In this document: in pieces, positions 45,579 to 57,900 of the stretch
Layout: each line of letters begins with the position of its first letter
How positions within the stretch are numbered: the first letter of the stretch is position 1
From: Atkinsonella hypoxylon
Lineage: Eukaryota > Ascomycota > Sordariomycetes > Hypocreales > Clavicipitaceae
NCBI GenBank assembly: GCA_000729835.1
Contig: JFHB01000078.1
Location: 62,001-126,000 of the forward strand
Direction: 5' to 3'
Length of the DNA stretch: 64,000 nt
Notes under the pieces: model-generated
Told to the model about the DNA's origin: nothing
What the model saw: the letters and a program-made list of their open reading frames with translations, nothing else
Databases searched by the model: none
Translations under genes and position numbers: made by a program

Positions 45579-46709
45579 ATGGTCAACAAGACAGCGCTTT
45601 CCAACAAGAAAAACAGACTACCCGTCAAGAACTCTCACAAGGCGGAAGCACAGCAACGACATCAGCCTGCTGCTCCTCCAACTGACGATGTCACGCAGTC
45701 ACCCAAGGACCAGCAGACTTTGCTCAACATCTTCTCCAACGCCTTTGCTACTGTCCTGTCATCAGATCAGTTTCCCACCTTGCTGCGGGAAATCAAGCAT
45801 GCCTTGTTCAATCGGGACTTTAATGCCGCTTTTGGGAATGAAGGGTATCTAGAGACTTATGCTGCGCGATGGAGCCCTACAAGGGCGTTGTGCTATGCCT
45901 CCATCTTTCTGCGCCTTCACAATTACACAGATGGAATAGTAACTTATGCACATGAGCCGGAGGAATCAGCTGCAACTGCCGAAGCGGTCTCTAGATCATC
46001 GGTGACCATCCGAAACGGAGAGGGTAATGCGCCAGAGTCCAAATCACAGCCAAGAGTCCGGATGCTCTGCATAGGAGGCTGCGCAGCCGAACATGTCGCT
46101 TTCGCGTCTTACATCCAGAGCACGAATAGCCATGGAGCTCTCACATTGCTTGATTCCGCTCCATGGGCACACGTCTCGTCAACGCTCCAGAAATCACTGA
46201 CTACTGCTCCTGTGCTATCCAAATACGCGTCCGCGGCGGCTAAAGCGTCGAATAAACCGCTAGTCGAACCAAGTCAGCTCGACCTCACTTTTACACAAGC
46301 AGATGCGCTTGAATTGACAGAGGACAAACTTGTTGATATTACGGGGCCGCAGCCCCAGGTTGTGACTCTCCTGTTCACGCTGAACGAGCTATATACAAAC
46401 GGAGATATCGGCAAGACGGCTAAATTCTTGAGGGCCCTAGGCAAAGCCTTGCCTTCGGAGAGCTTGCTGCTCGTTGTGGACAGTCCGGGAAGTTATTCTG
46501 AAGCGGCGGTGGGGAAGGAGAAAAGAAAATACCCGATGCAGTGGCTGTTGAATCATACTTTATTGGAGAGCGAAAACCCAAGATATGCGTGGGAACAGCT
46601 CGAGTCGCATGATTCATTGTGGTTTAGGTTGCCCGAGGGGTTGACGTACCCGATTCAATTGGAGCACATGCGGTACCAGATGCATTTGTATCGCATCCAT
46701 AGGACTTGA
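45579..46709 (+). CDS. 25S rRNA (uridine-N3)-methyltransferase, Bmt6 type
   Basis: Single exon, 376 aa, beginning MVNKTALSNKKNRLPVKN with a basic N-terminus suited to nucleolar targeting. The SAM-dependent methyltransferase fold is seen in RVRMLCIGGCAAEHVAFASY (motif I), ALTLLDSAPW (motif II acidic residue), and TLLFTLNELYTNG (motif IV). The segment before it, YAARWSPTRALCYASIFL, is also characteristic of the fungal 25S rRNA methyltransferase family. In yeast Bmt6 methylates N3 of U2843 in 25S rRNA; assignment to Bmt6 rather than Bmt5 rests on overall pattern. The C-terminus reads YPIQLEHMRYQMHLYRIHRT. Its stop lies 138 bp from the stop of the convergent SacI gene. Confidence 0.85.
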   Translation: MVNKTALSNKKNRLPVKNSHKAEAQQRHQPAAPPTDDVTQSPKDQQTLLNIFSNAFATVLSSDQFPTLLREIKHALFNRDFNAAFGNEGYLETYAARWSPTRALCYASIFLRLHNYTDGIVTYAHEPEESAATAEAVSRSSVTIRNGEGNAPESKSQPRVRMLCIGGCAAEHVAFASYIQSTNSHGALTLLDSAPWAHVSSTLQKSLTTAPVLSKYASAAAKASNKPLVEPSQLDLTFTQADALELTEDKLVDITGPQPQVVTLLFTLNELYTNGDIGKTAKFLRALGKALPSESLLLVVDSPGSYSEAAVGKEKRKYPMQWLLNHTLLESENPRYAWEQLESHDSLWFRLPEGLTYPIQLEHMRYQMHLYRIHRT

Positions 46710-46847
46710 GAACGAGGGGGAAACGGCGACTACAAGGTTCAAAGCAATTGCGTGATTGTGATATTTAATTATTGATTCGTGGTACATGCCTCTTCATAGG
46801 GATGACAAAGAAGGGGTGAGGATCAGCAGATCTCGCGCAAAACCTAC

Positions 46848-49808
46848 TTACGCCCATACAAACTTCTTGATAGAATGCCCCAGTTGTTCCAGTAAACCTG
46901 TGTTCTTCTTGGCTTCCTGCAACGAGATGACCTCCCCCTTTTCCACCAAACGCTTGCCATCTTCTCCGTCTTTCCGCAGTTGTGCCTCCAAGGCAAGTCG
47001 CTCAATCTCTGCACATATAGTTACGACTTGCTGCAGCTCGGTCTGCTGCACGCCCCCCGCCCCTGCTATAGCAGTTGAAGTATCCATATACGGGGCTTTA
47101 AAAGCTAATGTTCGGATATCAGACGTTTTTACCTTGGAAGAAAAGAAGCTTCCAAAGTTAAGATGAGTCTTATCCTTCTCGAATTGAGAGGCTGAGCTTG
47201 GCACAATGTCCCCTTGCGTTGATAGGGTTCGCGTGTTCGTCTTCTTGACGTTGCTTTCCCCTGGTTGGTACGAGATGACGAAGCCAACATTCTTCATTTC
47301 GTCCATGTGCATGGGGGCTATGGTTGAGGTGATGTATGTTCCAAATTTGATGTGCGTAACGTTGGCGAGATGCACCCGGTCAAATGAGGATATTTTTTCA
47401 AGGTCCCAGTCGAAGCGACATAGATAGAGGGCCGCATCGGTCAATAACAAAATAACATCTTCCATTGGCCATGTTCTCACGGTATTGGCTGAGTTGGGAC
47501 TAATTAATGCCCAACCTCCGTGAATCTCCTCGTTGACATCTGCAACAACTCGCTTCTGGCAGAGTTCAACGGCTCCTCGGCGCATATTGGCAATTGAGAC
47601 AGCTGGATCTTTGGTCATCATGTCAGATTCAAATTCGTCGAACACCTTTTCCGTAACGTTGCCGAGTAAGAAGTCTATAGCGGCTTGACTGAAATAATCA
47701 TTGACCATCCTGGGTTTTTCGTCAGTCTCTGACGTGGAACACTGGAATTCCAATCGAAAGGATTATGGCAGGCACGAATTACTGACCCGCTATAGAAACG
47801 TGCAAGTGACAGTCCTAGGTCATTAAGAGCTCCTCGATAGTCCCTCTTCCTTGTTCTGGTATAATCGCCCTTCATAGCGGCTGTTGACGCGTATTGTTTT
47901 GAGACTGCATCACCATTATCTGCCCAGAGCGTGTTGAACCATTTCGTCTCTTGGTCTACTTGCGCAGTCATGTCGAAGCCGTCTGTCTTCAATTGAAAAT
48001 CCAGCATGTGTTTCGCGAACGAGCTTTGGCACACATTGGTTCTGTCCAGGCAATCCATACAATTCGTTCTCAGAACGCCTGCTTGTCTTTGCATGATTTC
48101 TCCGTTAACTTGGGTTGTGCTCCCAAAATGTTCTAGCTTATCCTTTAGTATCATCAGAAGACGACTAACGTTCTCGAATTTCATTCCACGGCAAGCGTGG
48201 TGGAAATCAAACCATTCAAACGCAACTTTGTTCTCGTCGCTTAACTCTGCATTGAGACGCTCAATGTTTGTCTGGTATTGAGAACCAATTGGCTCCTCAA
48301 CCCCCTTCTTCTCAACAAGATTGACAATTTGCAGAACTCCATACTGCGAAAGAAGTCTTTCAAAGTGTCTTTTGCAAGCTTTGAAGTTAGTTTCCATTCC
48401 GTGTTGTATTACAGGCACGGGCTTCAACGAGTAAGCAGACTGTGTGAAGAAAAGTGGTATGCTACCTCGAATCTGCACAAACGAGTGTACTGGTGTAGAA
48501 GGCTCCCAATTTGGTGAAGATAAGAGTTGTTCTGTTTCCACCATGTTTGCCGTAAACCCGTCTTCGTTGATACCTCGACGCAAGTATCTCAATCCCGCTC
48601 GCTGGGTAGATCGTCGGGATACGAGGGTGATGAGATACCGTTTTTCCGATGGTCGGAACTCAATCGACTTCCGTACAGGGCCAGTATGCGAAGATGCAGG
48701 AAGTAAACTTGATGCCGACATATTCGCAAGCTCTACTGATTCCGTAGTGGCTTCATCCATTTGGGGGGGGTCACTATCGACTGTGAAAGTTCGCTGGCCG
48801 ACGAACCCTTGCACGAGAGGCAGGCTAACGCAATCCTGTCCTGCGATGATAAATTTGTCGAGAATGTGGCGGTTCCAGAAGAACTGGCTGTCGACTTGGT
48901 TGTGCAACGGTATATCCTGACTTGATTGGACACGATTCTGGGAGAGTCTCCGAGTGATATCGATATCGTAAGAAAAATAAAAGCTCCTAGAGGAACCAAA
49001 GAAGATCTGCATCGTCCTCAGCAGCTTGGGCAGCAACTCTGTCGGGCGATTTTGAGCCCATATCTCTTCTTGCATCGATATCTTTGACGCTGAAGGAAGA
49101 CCGTCATCTTCTAGAGCAGTAGGAGAGCTAGCAGCTGAGACACTCAAGCCCAAGCTTCTTCTTTGATCCATCGTCCAGCCACTCTTACTGAACCAACGCT
49201 GAGCGAATCTACCGTAGCTTCCCCTACGTCTCATGACATCGTCCACCACGCTACTCCGGGATGAAGCTGGTTGGGCGTCCTCTGGGTCAGGGACGATGTC
49301 CTCGACTTCATCCAGACCAACATGATGACTCTCAACTTCTTCGTCGCTACTCTCGCCATCTTCATTCAAACCATCTGGACTGTGCTTCTGAAGTAAGTTC
49401 GCAGTTCTCCGAATAGACTCCTCTGCCTCTTGCTTCTTGCTGCAAGGGGTTATAGCTACACCAGTGACAACGTATACAGGACATCCGAATATCTGCGCAA
49501 CCTGTTGACGATGTGTAATTGTAACGAGGTAACTCAATCTTGAAACCGTTATCAAACCTGTGGAGTTGTCAGTCATGTAGTGGCCCCACGGTACACATTA
49601 AAGGCATACCGACTACACCAAACGCCTCAAATGATGAGTCTGGTCCAGACGGGTCTAGGATCTGACCGCGTGCGACAGCTGAGATTGTTGAGTCTCCATA
49701 ATCTATTCGGATGGCCTTGAATGGTCGCTGTCCTTTGGTCGACAGTGGCTGAACTATGAGGCCGTCAATGGCAGCACAAACCAGAATCTTCCGAGCCACT
49801 CCCGGCAT
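46848..49808 (-). CDS. SacI-domain phosphoinositide phosphatase (Sac2/INPP5F-like)
   Basis: Three exons, 49808-49610, 49557-47787 and 47709-46848; the phases join exactly and give 943 aa. The first exon holds the start MPGVARKILVCAAIDGLIVQ and FEAFGVV, continuing after splicing into GLITVSRLSYLVTITH, the usual N-terminus of Sac domains. The catalytic CX5R motif NCMDCLDRTN gives Cys566 and Arg572. Blocks typical of the fold are FWNRHILDKF, FVQIRGSIPLFF and FDFHHACRGMKF. The part after about 660 (MVNDYFSQAAIDFLLGN, then a long ordered region) fits the hSac2-type domain found in Sac2/INPP5F relatives. Such enzymes remove phosphate from PtdIns4P or related lipids on endomembranes; exact specificity is not readable. 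No endonuclease-type 5-phosphatase domain follows, so it is not synaptojanin-like. Confidence 0.9.
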
Positions 49809-51086
49809 AATGCAAGCAAACGGCGTGCCACCTTTCCAAGGTGGAAGGCCGCGTATAAGGTTGAAATAATAATAATAATATATATTGTAATTCCATAAGT
49901 CTATGGCTAATGCGGTCTCGTTATGGTGTGCTGTTCATCGGCTAGGAGTTACAGCGGGCGGGGTACCAACTTCAATAGCCACCAAACATGTGAGTCTTGA
50001 GGCGGAGATCTCTGTTCTGCTGTGGAGAAACGTCATAGACGGCGTCTCTTGCCCAACCTTGCGATTGCCAAATTCACGGGCAAAATTTTGGAGCCGTATT
50101 CTGATATGTTTTGAGTTAGCCACGAGCAACAAGAAACACATATCTACACAGTGAGAATTCTTTGCTGTACGGAATTGCCGCGGTAAGGTGAAGTAATTTC
50201 CGTGATTTCTTTGAGCACTGGGTAGGGTAATAAGTGAGTGCCATCAACACAACGCGTGGATTGCGCTTCGCTAGCAATGCGAAGGATCTAAGGGGCTTAT
50301 GAAAATAAGTTGATGGCAATAATTGTAAATGGCGCAAACCACGTATCTTGTAGCAGGATATTGACAATACGGCGTATGATTTTGCCAATTTCTGCAGCCG
50401 ATCTGTTCTTAGTCTAATGAAGGCGCGTTAGTGTATGTCCTAAAATACGGAATACGTCGCTCGAATATGGAGCACATAAGTTTCAACACTCCAGGTTCCC
50501 CGTGTTTAAAGGCACGTATCCATAAATTAGGTACCTACCTACCTAGGTACCTAGGTATCGGCAACACAGCGAGTAGTCAGATGTACTTGGCCATCCTAGT
50601 CTAGTACATTACATGCCATATTTCTTTACTTCGTATGCTTCTTCCCTTCTTTCCTTCTTTCTTGTATATTAATAAAAATATGAAAAATATGAAAAATACA
50701 AAAGTAAGACTAAAACTCCCTATTTGCAAGGGTACCTAAATATCACGGCAGCGCGGGGTGGTCAAATTACATGGCCGGTCATCATGTAATCTGTTCCCCA
50801 CGTGGGTACGCAATATTAGGTAGCTGCAGGTCCACTAACAGCCGACAATTAACCGGTGTGGCTTGGATTACGTAACTCACTGCGGCAAGACCTGAGGACG
50901 CAACCACAGAAGGAGTCCTCCATAGTTAGTTAGTTAACCACCGCATTTCGACGTTGCTACCACGACGACAGCCAGCCATCGCTGATTCTTGCATTGTAAT
51001 TACAGCCATCGAGCATCACTCCAGCAGTCCTCGCATAACGCACCTCTCTTTGATACATTATTGTTGACAGCTCGACAACTGCCAAG
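49809..51086. other. 1.3-kb divergent promoter region (SacI / V-ATPase)
   Basis: Contains an AAT microsatellite (about 49866-49880), nested TACCTAGGTA-type palindromes (50528-50557), and AT-rich sequence. No gene seen. Confidence 0.5.
50528..50557. repeat. Clustered TAGGTACC/TACCTAGGTA palindromes
   Basis: TAGGTACCTACC and TACCTAGGTACCTAGG overlap in a 30-bp block that is largely self-complementary. Confidence 0.8.
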
Positions 51087-51983
51087 ATGCCTGTCACCGA
51101 AGCCTGGTACGTTTTGTCGCCGCTGCCTCCCTGCCATAATCACTGGATGAACCGAGCTTTCAAAGATCATCAAATGAAGCGCTCGGCACCCCTGTATCAG
51201 CTTCGAGTGAACGGATTCTGCTTCAAAAATACTATGAGGAACGTCTTCCAAGCTAACTTGATGTGTGTCCACAGTCCCGTTTACGCGGTTAGTTCAAGCC
51301 CAGCCCATCTACCGACCGACGTCATTCCCATGGATCCATCATCTCCATTACCACACAGTTCAATACTTCAACGCCAAAGCTCCGCTAATCATTCTCTCAC
51401 AGCCCTTCTTTGGTGCCATGGGCTGCACTTGCGCCATCGTCTTCACCTGCTTGGGTGCCTCTTACGGTACCGCCAAGTCTGGTGTCGGTATCGCAGCCAT
51501 GGGTGTCCTCCGCCCTGATCTCATTGTGAAGAGTGCGTAAAATCCCTTTTTCATACTCGAGCTTTCTCATATGGACATAAGCTAACCTATTATCTGCAGA
51601 CATTGTCCCTGTTATTATGGCTGGTATTATTGGTATATACGGTCTTGTGGTGTCTGTCCTTATCTCCGATGGCCTTAAGCAAGAGCTTCCTCTCTACACC
51701 GGCTTCATTCAATTTGGCGCTGGTCTTGCTGTCGGTCTTGCTGGTCTAGCTGCTGGATTCGCCATTGGCATTGTCGGTGACGCTGGTGTGCGTGGCACAG
51801 CCCAGCAACCGCGTCTATTCGTTGGCATGATTTTGATTCTCATTTTCGCCGAAGTTTTGGGTAAGGCGAATTACTCGATCTATGTCTAGCGAACTTTGCT
51901 TTCTAACGAAATTATTAGGTCTATACGGTTTGATTGTTGCTCTTCTCATGAACTCCAAGGCTACTCAAGGCGCCACCTGTTAA
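51087..51983 (+). CDS. vma3: V-type ATPase proteolipid subunit c
   Basis: Five exons: 51087-51106, 51275-51287 (13 nt), 51403-51532, 51600-51860 and 51919-51983, total 489 nt and 162 aa. The spliced start reads MPVTEACPVYAPFFGAMGC, matching the fungal subunit c family, and the rest is nearly invariant (GASYGTAKSGVGIAAMGVLR, GIIGIYGLVVSVLIS, GDAGVRGTAQQPRLFVGMI). The proton-carrying carboxylate is Glu139 in LIFAEVLGLYG. The protein has four TM helices and forms the membrane rotor ring (c ring) of the vacuolar/endosomal proton pump. Introns are 168, 115, 67 and 58 nt. The closely related c' subunit (Vma11) is less likely because of the near-identical Vma3 pattern. Confidence 0.97.
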
Positions 51984-52660
51984 GGAGTGCAGCAACAGCT
52001 GGAATTGTTACTCTGCAATGTGTACTTAATGACTAAGGGTTGCAATTGCCGGTCTGAAATAGGTAAAACAAATACGATGGAGACAGCCTCAGCATTGTTG
52101 CGATAGCATTGGGGACGCGCCAAGATTATTCTCGAAGAGCTCGCGAAACATGATTCTTACTGTGAAGGATCGGTAATTACATGACAAGTCGCGTACATGT
52201 ACACTAGTGAGACACGAGGTTTGGGTTTGAGCAGGTTCATTATAGACAACGGCAGTGAAGAGGAATCTAGTGTAGTCTCTGCTCACATCATGCTTTACAC
52301 ACAAAACTCTTTTGTACATTTTTTTTGCTGCGCAGCGCGGACTGCAATTTCTCGCAAGGTATTGATTTATTGTTTTAGCCCTGCCCGTTATGAGGACTCG
52401 AAGTTTTTTTTTTTCACCCCTCTGCGAATTGTGACAATACCTGTTCTTGAAGCTGGATCATAAGAAGTCCGCAAGTTCTCACGATAATGTGAGCTACAAT
52501 CAACCGTCATGGAGCCTGATCCGTGCTTGTATTCGAATGTCCACTTAGTTTCAAACAGCCCAGGGCTAAAGCGTTGGACGCAGAACATGTGGCGTCATAT
52601 AAGACGTTCAGCACATGACATGGACTACGAGGATTGATAATGAGCCCCTGTAAGATATGG
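51984..52660. other. Intergenic
   Basis: 3' region of the V-ATPase gene and sequence downstream of the erg4 remnant. I looked for the missing part of the reductase here on the minus strand and did not find it. Confidence 0.55.
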
Positions 52661-53245
52661 TCACGTTCTTCGGATGAAAGTCATATTCGCATCTGACGCA
52701 ACCATCCGCGCTGAATTTTTCGTATTCGCAAATCCATGTACAGCACGGGATGGGAATTTACCGTCATAGTAAGTGGCGCCAATCCACATGTACCGCATGA
52801 GAACTGGGAAGAAAAGCATTATGGACAAAGTGCCACAGGAGCCACCAAATTCGAATTCGCCCGTATCGTCAATCCCGGGGTCCTGGCCATTTTGCCAACC
52901 ATCGACGCTGTCATTCGGCGAGTTGGCCTTTGTGGGAGTCGACTTCGGGGTTGATTTCGTCTCAGGCCAGCCGTTGGACACCATGTCTGTTCTAGTAACA
53001 GATTTGTCACTAGTGGTAGCAGAAACTTCACCCAGCTCCGCCTTCACGTTTTCGGTGAACTTGCCGGTGCGGCGGCGCATTGATCGAGTTCGAATCGAAG
53101 TCACTGCCGCAGAGCTGGACTCATTTTCGGCATCGGATTGGATCTCGGGAGGAAACGAAGACTGGCGTCGCGATGAGCGTCGCGTAGTAGCAGGCGTTGC
53201 GATTATGCCATCGAAAAGTTCCTTCTTCCTGTACTGGAAGGTCAG
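52661..53245 (-). pseudogene. 5' fragment of a sterol C-24(28) reductase (erg4-like) gene
   Basis: The minus-strand frame from about 53221 reads KKELFDGIIATPATTRRSSR, a Ser/Arg-rich N-terminus, then GEFEFGGSCGTLSIMLFFPV followed by LMRYMWIGATYYDGKFPS. The last two segments match the start of the membrane domain of delta24(24(1))-sterol reductase (Erg4), the last enzyme of ergosterol synthesis in the ER. After ATYYDGKFPS the homology stops; the frame runs 31 more unrelated codons to a stop and the remaining roughly 400 residues, including most TM helices and the reductase C-terminus, are absent downstream. The frame has no ATG upstream of V at 53104 and is bounded by a stop at about 53248. I call it a truncated relic; a functional copy presumably exists elsewhere. 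Confidence 0.75.
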
Positions 53246-54994
53246 TCAATTCGTTCGGAGTCTGAGGCCAGTTGGTGCCCTCAAGGTCGAGCGACCGAAC
53301 TTCGACTTCCTTTTTCCTTTGGGGAAGACATAGGTCATTGACATTGATTGACTGTGCTCAAGCGCTATACAAATGCTCGTGACATGCCTGGGCGTCTGGC
53401 GCAGCGAATAGCGAGATATTGTAGCAAAATCGTGGCACCGGAGATTCGTACGATATTAATTAAACGTCAAGGACAAGAGGATGAAAAGGAGATGGACTCC
53501 AGAAGCAGAAGAAATGAGCGGAGAGGCGAATTATTTTATGAAGGTATGCAGTAGTACGTAAACCCCAAACCAAATGAATGGATCTGCGATGCGGCATAGA
53601 ATGGGAAGAAACACCATGATGTCGCAGTCAATTGGTGGCAGACAGTCATGAAGAGGAAAAGCAAAGTTGTGAGAGGCCAGACAAGGGATTGGCTCTGGAG
53701 AAACGCGACGGTGTAACTCTCTTCGCCCATTCGCGCTTCTCTTGTTTCAACGTCGCATGTCTCCTGCTTGGCCTTCTACTCCCTCCCCGTGGTCCAATTC
53801 TTTCGTCCGGCAACCAACATCTCTGGCTACCTCTCTTCTTGGTCGACTTGCAATCTCTCTGGCCCTGTCGAGAATAGCTGTGTAAACACATGTGTGTACA
53901 CGTGAAGCATTCACCGATATCTACCATTCCCTGGGAGCTTTATCCAGGGTGTGGTGTAATAAACGAACATCTCCTGTTGGCGGCATTTCTTCTTGATAGC
54001 TCCACGTATTTATTCTATTCTAAAGGCCTTGAAAAGACTCGTTTTGTCGCAATTGCTCGGGAAAGTGAACAATAGAATCATGGATGTTTTCTTGGCTCGC
54101 ATCGTTTCCCCTTCGGCGTCAGGCTCCATCCAGCCTCGAGCTGGAAGCTGTTTGATGACCAGTTTCTTGCGAGTAGAGTAGGCAGGTATTATCTTTCGTA
54201 TCGTGCGTACTGTCTGGTCTGGACTATCTCCCGGGACGACATCCTTGATGGCGACTGGCACCTACATAACAGCGTAGTAATGTTCATGAAATGAGGTCTC
54301 CGGTTTTCCTTAGCCCAAGGTGGGGGGCATCGGGTCATCCCTGTGTCCCCTGTGTCCAGGACTGGAGACTGGAGCCCCTACACGGAGTACCGCCAAGTAC
54401 CGCCCTGCACTCGGTCCAGACGGCGCTGGCTTGCAGCTGGTGTCAACGGCGGCCCTTATTAGTGCTAGATTCAGGGTCACAGGATCAACGACACTGAGCT
54501 GCGGCGATGCCACCTGCCGATGAAGCTCAATTCTTTCTCGAACCCACGTGGACGACCACTTGACCGTCCACTCATTGCTTTTGCATCTCCCGCCTCCTGC
54601 ACGGCTTCTCTCGCGACGAACAGATCATTTGCTCACTTGGCAGGGCCATTTCGGTGTTGTACAATACGCTGCTCCCATAACGCCAACTCAGGCTTCAGTC
54701 TCTCTGAACGACACTGCGGACCAGCTGTTTCATCCTGACAGAAACTCACCGACGAACCAAATACGCAAATTGGATCACAGCGCAGTCCCTAATAGCTGGG
54801 TATTACTTTCATTGCTCTTACTATCGCTGGCGCTTCCCGCGGATTGCATGCTCTTGATTTCAGCATGTCCTGCAAATATACGACTTGATCTCACTCATTT
54901 CCAGTAACGCCATTGGGCATTATCCGCTACGGTCTGAGCTGTGACAAGTCCTTACGTCACATATACATAACGACGCCGACCGTCGAAGCCGCGA
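53246..54994. other. 1.7-kb intergenic region
   Basis: Several short frames, none with domain support. The last 400 bases are the likely promoter and 5' UTR of the phospholipase D gene. Confidence 0.5.
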
Positions 54995-57900
54995 ATGGAA
55001 ACACTTCGCCAAGGGGAGGACTCCGTGTCTCCCATGGGCCACACTCCACAAAACGAAACACCAAGCAATGCCCAGTCAACATCTCGATTACCCCCTCCGA
55101 ACCTAACAAAAGTTCTCCATCTCAAAACCTCTGACCTTCGAGCCACACAAAACGAAAATGAAGATAACAGCAAGAGGAATGCTGGAGCAAGTGATTACTG
55201 GAATGGAGGGAAGAGACACAGCAGTATATCTCCCACTACAGCAAACGAAAATGGTATGACCAGAGAGGAGCACAAGGAGCACAGGATGTCCGGCAATTCG
55301 GCACTCAATGTAGATCGCAATGATACTCAGCCCGCAGAGGCCGACAATCCAACGTTGGCTGGGAAAAGAAGCGTACAGTTTGCCAGCAATGATCCTCAGA
55401 CCCTGGCTTCTCCCACACTAGGTGCTCACAGCCGACATGGATCTTGGGATGGGCCAGAGACCCCAGGGAAACACAGAGGCAACTCCTTCATGTCAAAAAT
55501 CAAGGCCTTGGCCATTGCGCCGACTACACCGACACTCAAGTCACCATCGGTTCCTTTTACCGACATAGGTTCTCAATCTGCTGCCAACTCCCCAACCACC
55601 GGCCGATTCGGGAACCGACTGCCAGAGACTCTCGTGGAGGAGCAATCTGATGCCGATGCCGATATTGAAGAGACCGCAGATGAAGGAGCTGTGCCAGCGA
55701 GTGGTGCCACCAAGAGAAAGAAGCGTAGGATAAGACGATTCAAGAAAGGTCATGTTTCAACACCCTCGACTTCGGGTCGATTTGCAGGGGAGTTGGACGC
55801 CTGGGGCGCCTACAACCGCCTTCTTAGACGAAGAGCAAGTATGCCCGACACTTCTACGCCCGGCAACGCCGATCAAGCTTTGTCAGAAGGGGATACTCGT
55901 GAAAATCTTAAGCGTCGGTCTTTTCGCCGTGGTCACTCTTATGTTGGAGCAACGACGCATTCCCAGGGCGAGGATATTAACTACTTAGAAAACTCTGCTG
56001 CAGTTGGCCGTCGTACTGGCCACATTAGACGAATTACTGTCTTTGGTGGTGGTGGTGTCTCGGATGGCGATGCCATGACACCTCGCCGACCATTCTTCAA
56101 CTCCGAGAGGGCGTCTAATTTTGGTGTTCAAAAATGGAAGCAGGTCAAGAGTACACTGAAGCTCTTGCGACAGAAGAAGGAAGATCGCTTCGACTACTTC
56201 AAATCGGCAGAACTGATGGCCGAGCTAAGAGCTGGAGCTCCTGCTGTGTTGATGCTTGCCAGCATGATTCAAAGAGATGAGCATGGGAATAAGAGAATCC
56301 CTGTTCTGCTTGAACAGCTGAAGTTGAAGGTCAAGGATAGCTCCCCAGTGCCAGATGATGACAAGGATCGACATTGGATATTCACAATTGAACTGGAGTA
56401 TGGCAGTGGACCGAGTCGAATGGGCTGGACAGTCATCAGAACTATAAAGGACATCTATAATCTTCACTTTCGGTATAAATTTGCCCTCAACAACGACAAG
56501 TATATGCTCGGCCGTGATCTCGGAGCACGCCCGAAGCAGCCCAAGTTCCCATACTCGGCATTCCCTTATTTAAGAAGCGCGCGTGACAAGGGAGATGAGA
56601 GTGATGAGGAGGACCAAGTCAGTGTGAGAGGCGACGAGACTGCCGGGGAAGGCACCGGCAGAGAGGATCAGGATGGGTCGGCAAGCGGAGTCGAGGGCCA
56701 ACACCAGCCTACCAGGAAGAAGTCTCGCGCGAATCTGTGGGGGATGAGAAGAAGATCGACGGGTTTTACCGATCCTGGCGAGGCGTCCAATGCTGAAGGT
56801 GCTGGCACTCCGGCCGTTGATATGGCTACGCGAAGGCAACGATACGTGGAGAAGCAAAGGCGCATCCTCGAGAAGTACTTATCAGAAATGATCAGATGGC
56901 TCATGTTCAGAGCTGATAGCAACCGCCTTTGTCGATTCCTCGAATTATCAGCACTCGGTGTTCGGCTTGCCGCTGAAGGCAGTTACCACGGGAAAGAAGG
57001 ATACTTGCATATACAGTCATCCAAAGGTCTAGACTTTCGTCGAGTCCTGACACCTGCTAAAGTCATCGCTCGACACAGCCGGAAGTGGTTTCTTGTTCGC
57101 CAAAGCTATATCGTTTGTGTAGAGTCGCCGGAGAACATGAATATCTACGATGTTTACCTTGTCGATTCCAAATTCAGCATTATTTCAAAGAAGAACCCAC
57201 TTGCACAGATCGCATCCAAAGATAAAAACGAGGAAATAGATCTGACTGTAGAGTCGCCACGGCAGAAGCACCATACACTCACGCTACACACATCCGAACG
57301 CAAGGTCCGACTGTTCTCAAGGTACCAGTCAGTGTTGAAACAATTTGAGGACTCAATCAATGAGATGCTCAAGCAGACTGCGTGGTATGAGAAGAAGCGA
57401 TTCGATAGTTTTGCTCCTGTCCGAACCGGTGTCTTTGCCCAGTGGCTTGTTGATGGACGTGACTATATGTGGAATGTGTCTCGAGCAATTAACATGGCCA
57501 GAGACGTAATTTATATCCACGACTGGTGGCTAAGCCCGGAGCTTTACATGCGCCGGCCGGCCGCCATCAGTCAGAAATGGCGTCTTGATAGACTGTTACA
57601 GAAGAAGGCAAGAGAAGGAGTCAAAATCTTCGTCATTATTTATAGGAATGTCGAGGCTGCTATCCCCATCGATTCTGAGTACACCAAGTTCTCGTTGCTG
57701 AACCTCCATCCCAACATTTTTGTTCAACGATCTCCCAATCAATTCAAAAAGAACCAGTTTTTTTTCGCGCACCACGAGAAAATTTGCGTCGTGGATCATG
57801 ACGTAGCATTCCTCGGCGGTGTCGACCTGTGCTTTGGCCGATGGGATTGCCCTCAGCATCCCATTGTGGATGACAAGCCTACCGGTTTCGAGATGACTGA

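Noticed and set aside
54010..54261. 83-aa minus-strand frame with an ordered-looking start
   Set aside because: No recognisable domain, no splice partner found, and not a convincing start codon context.
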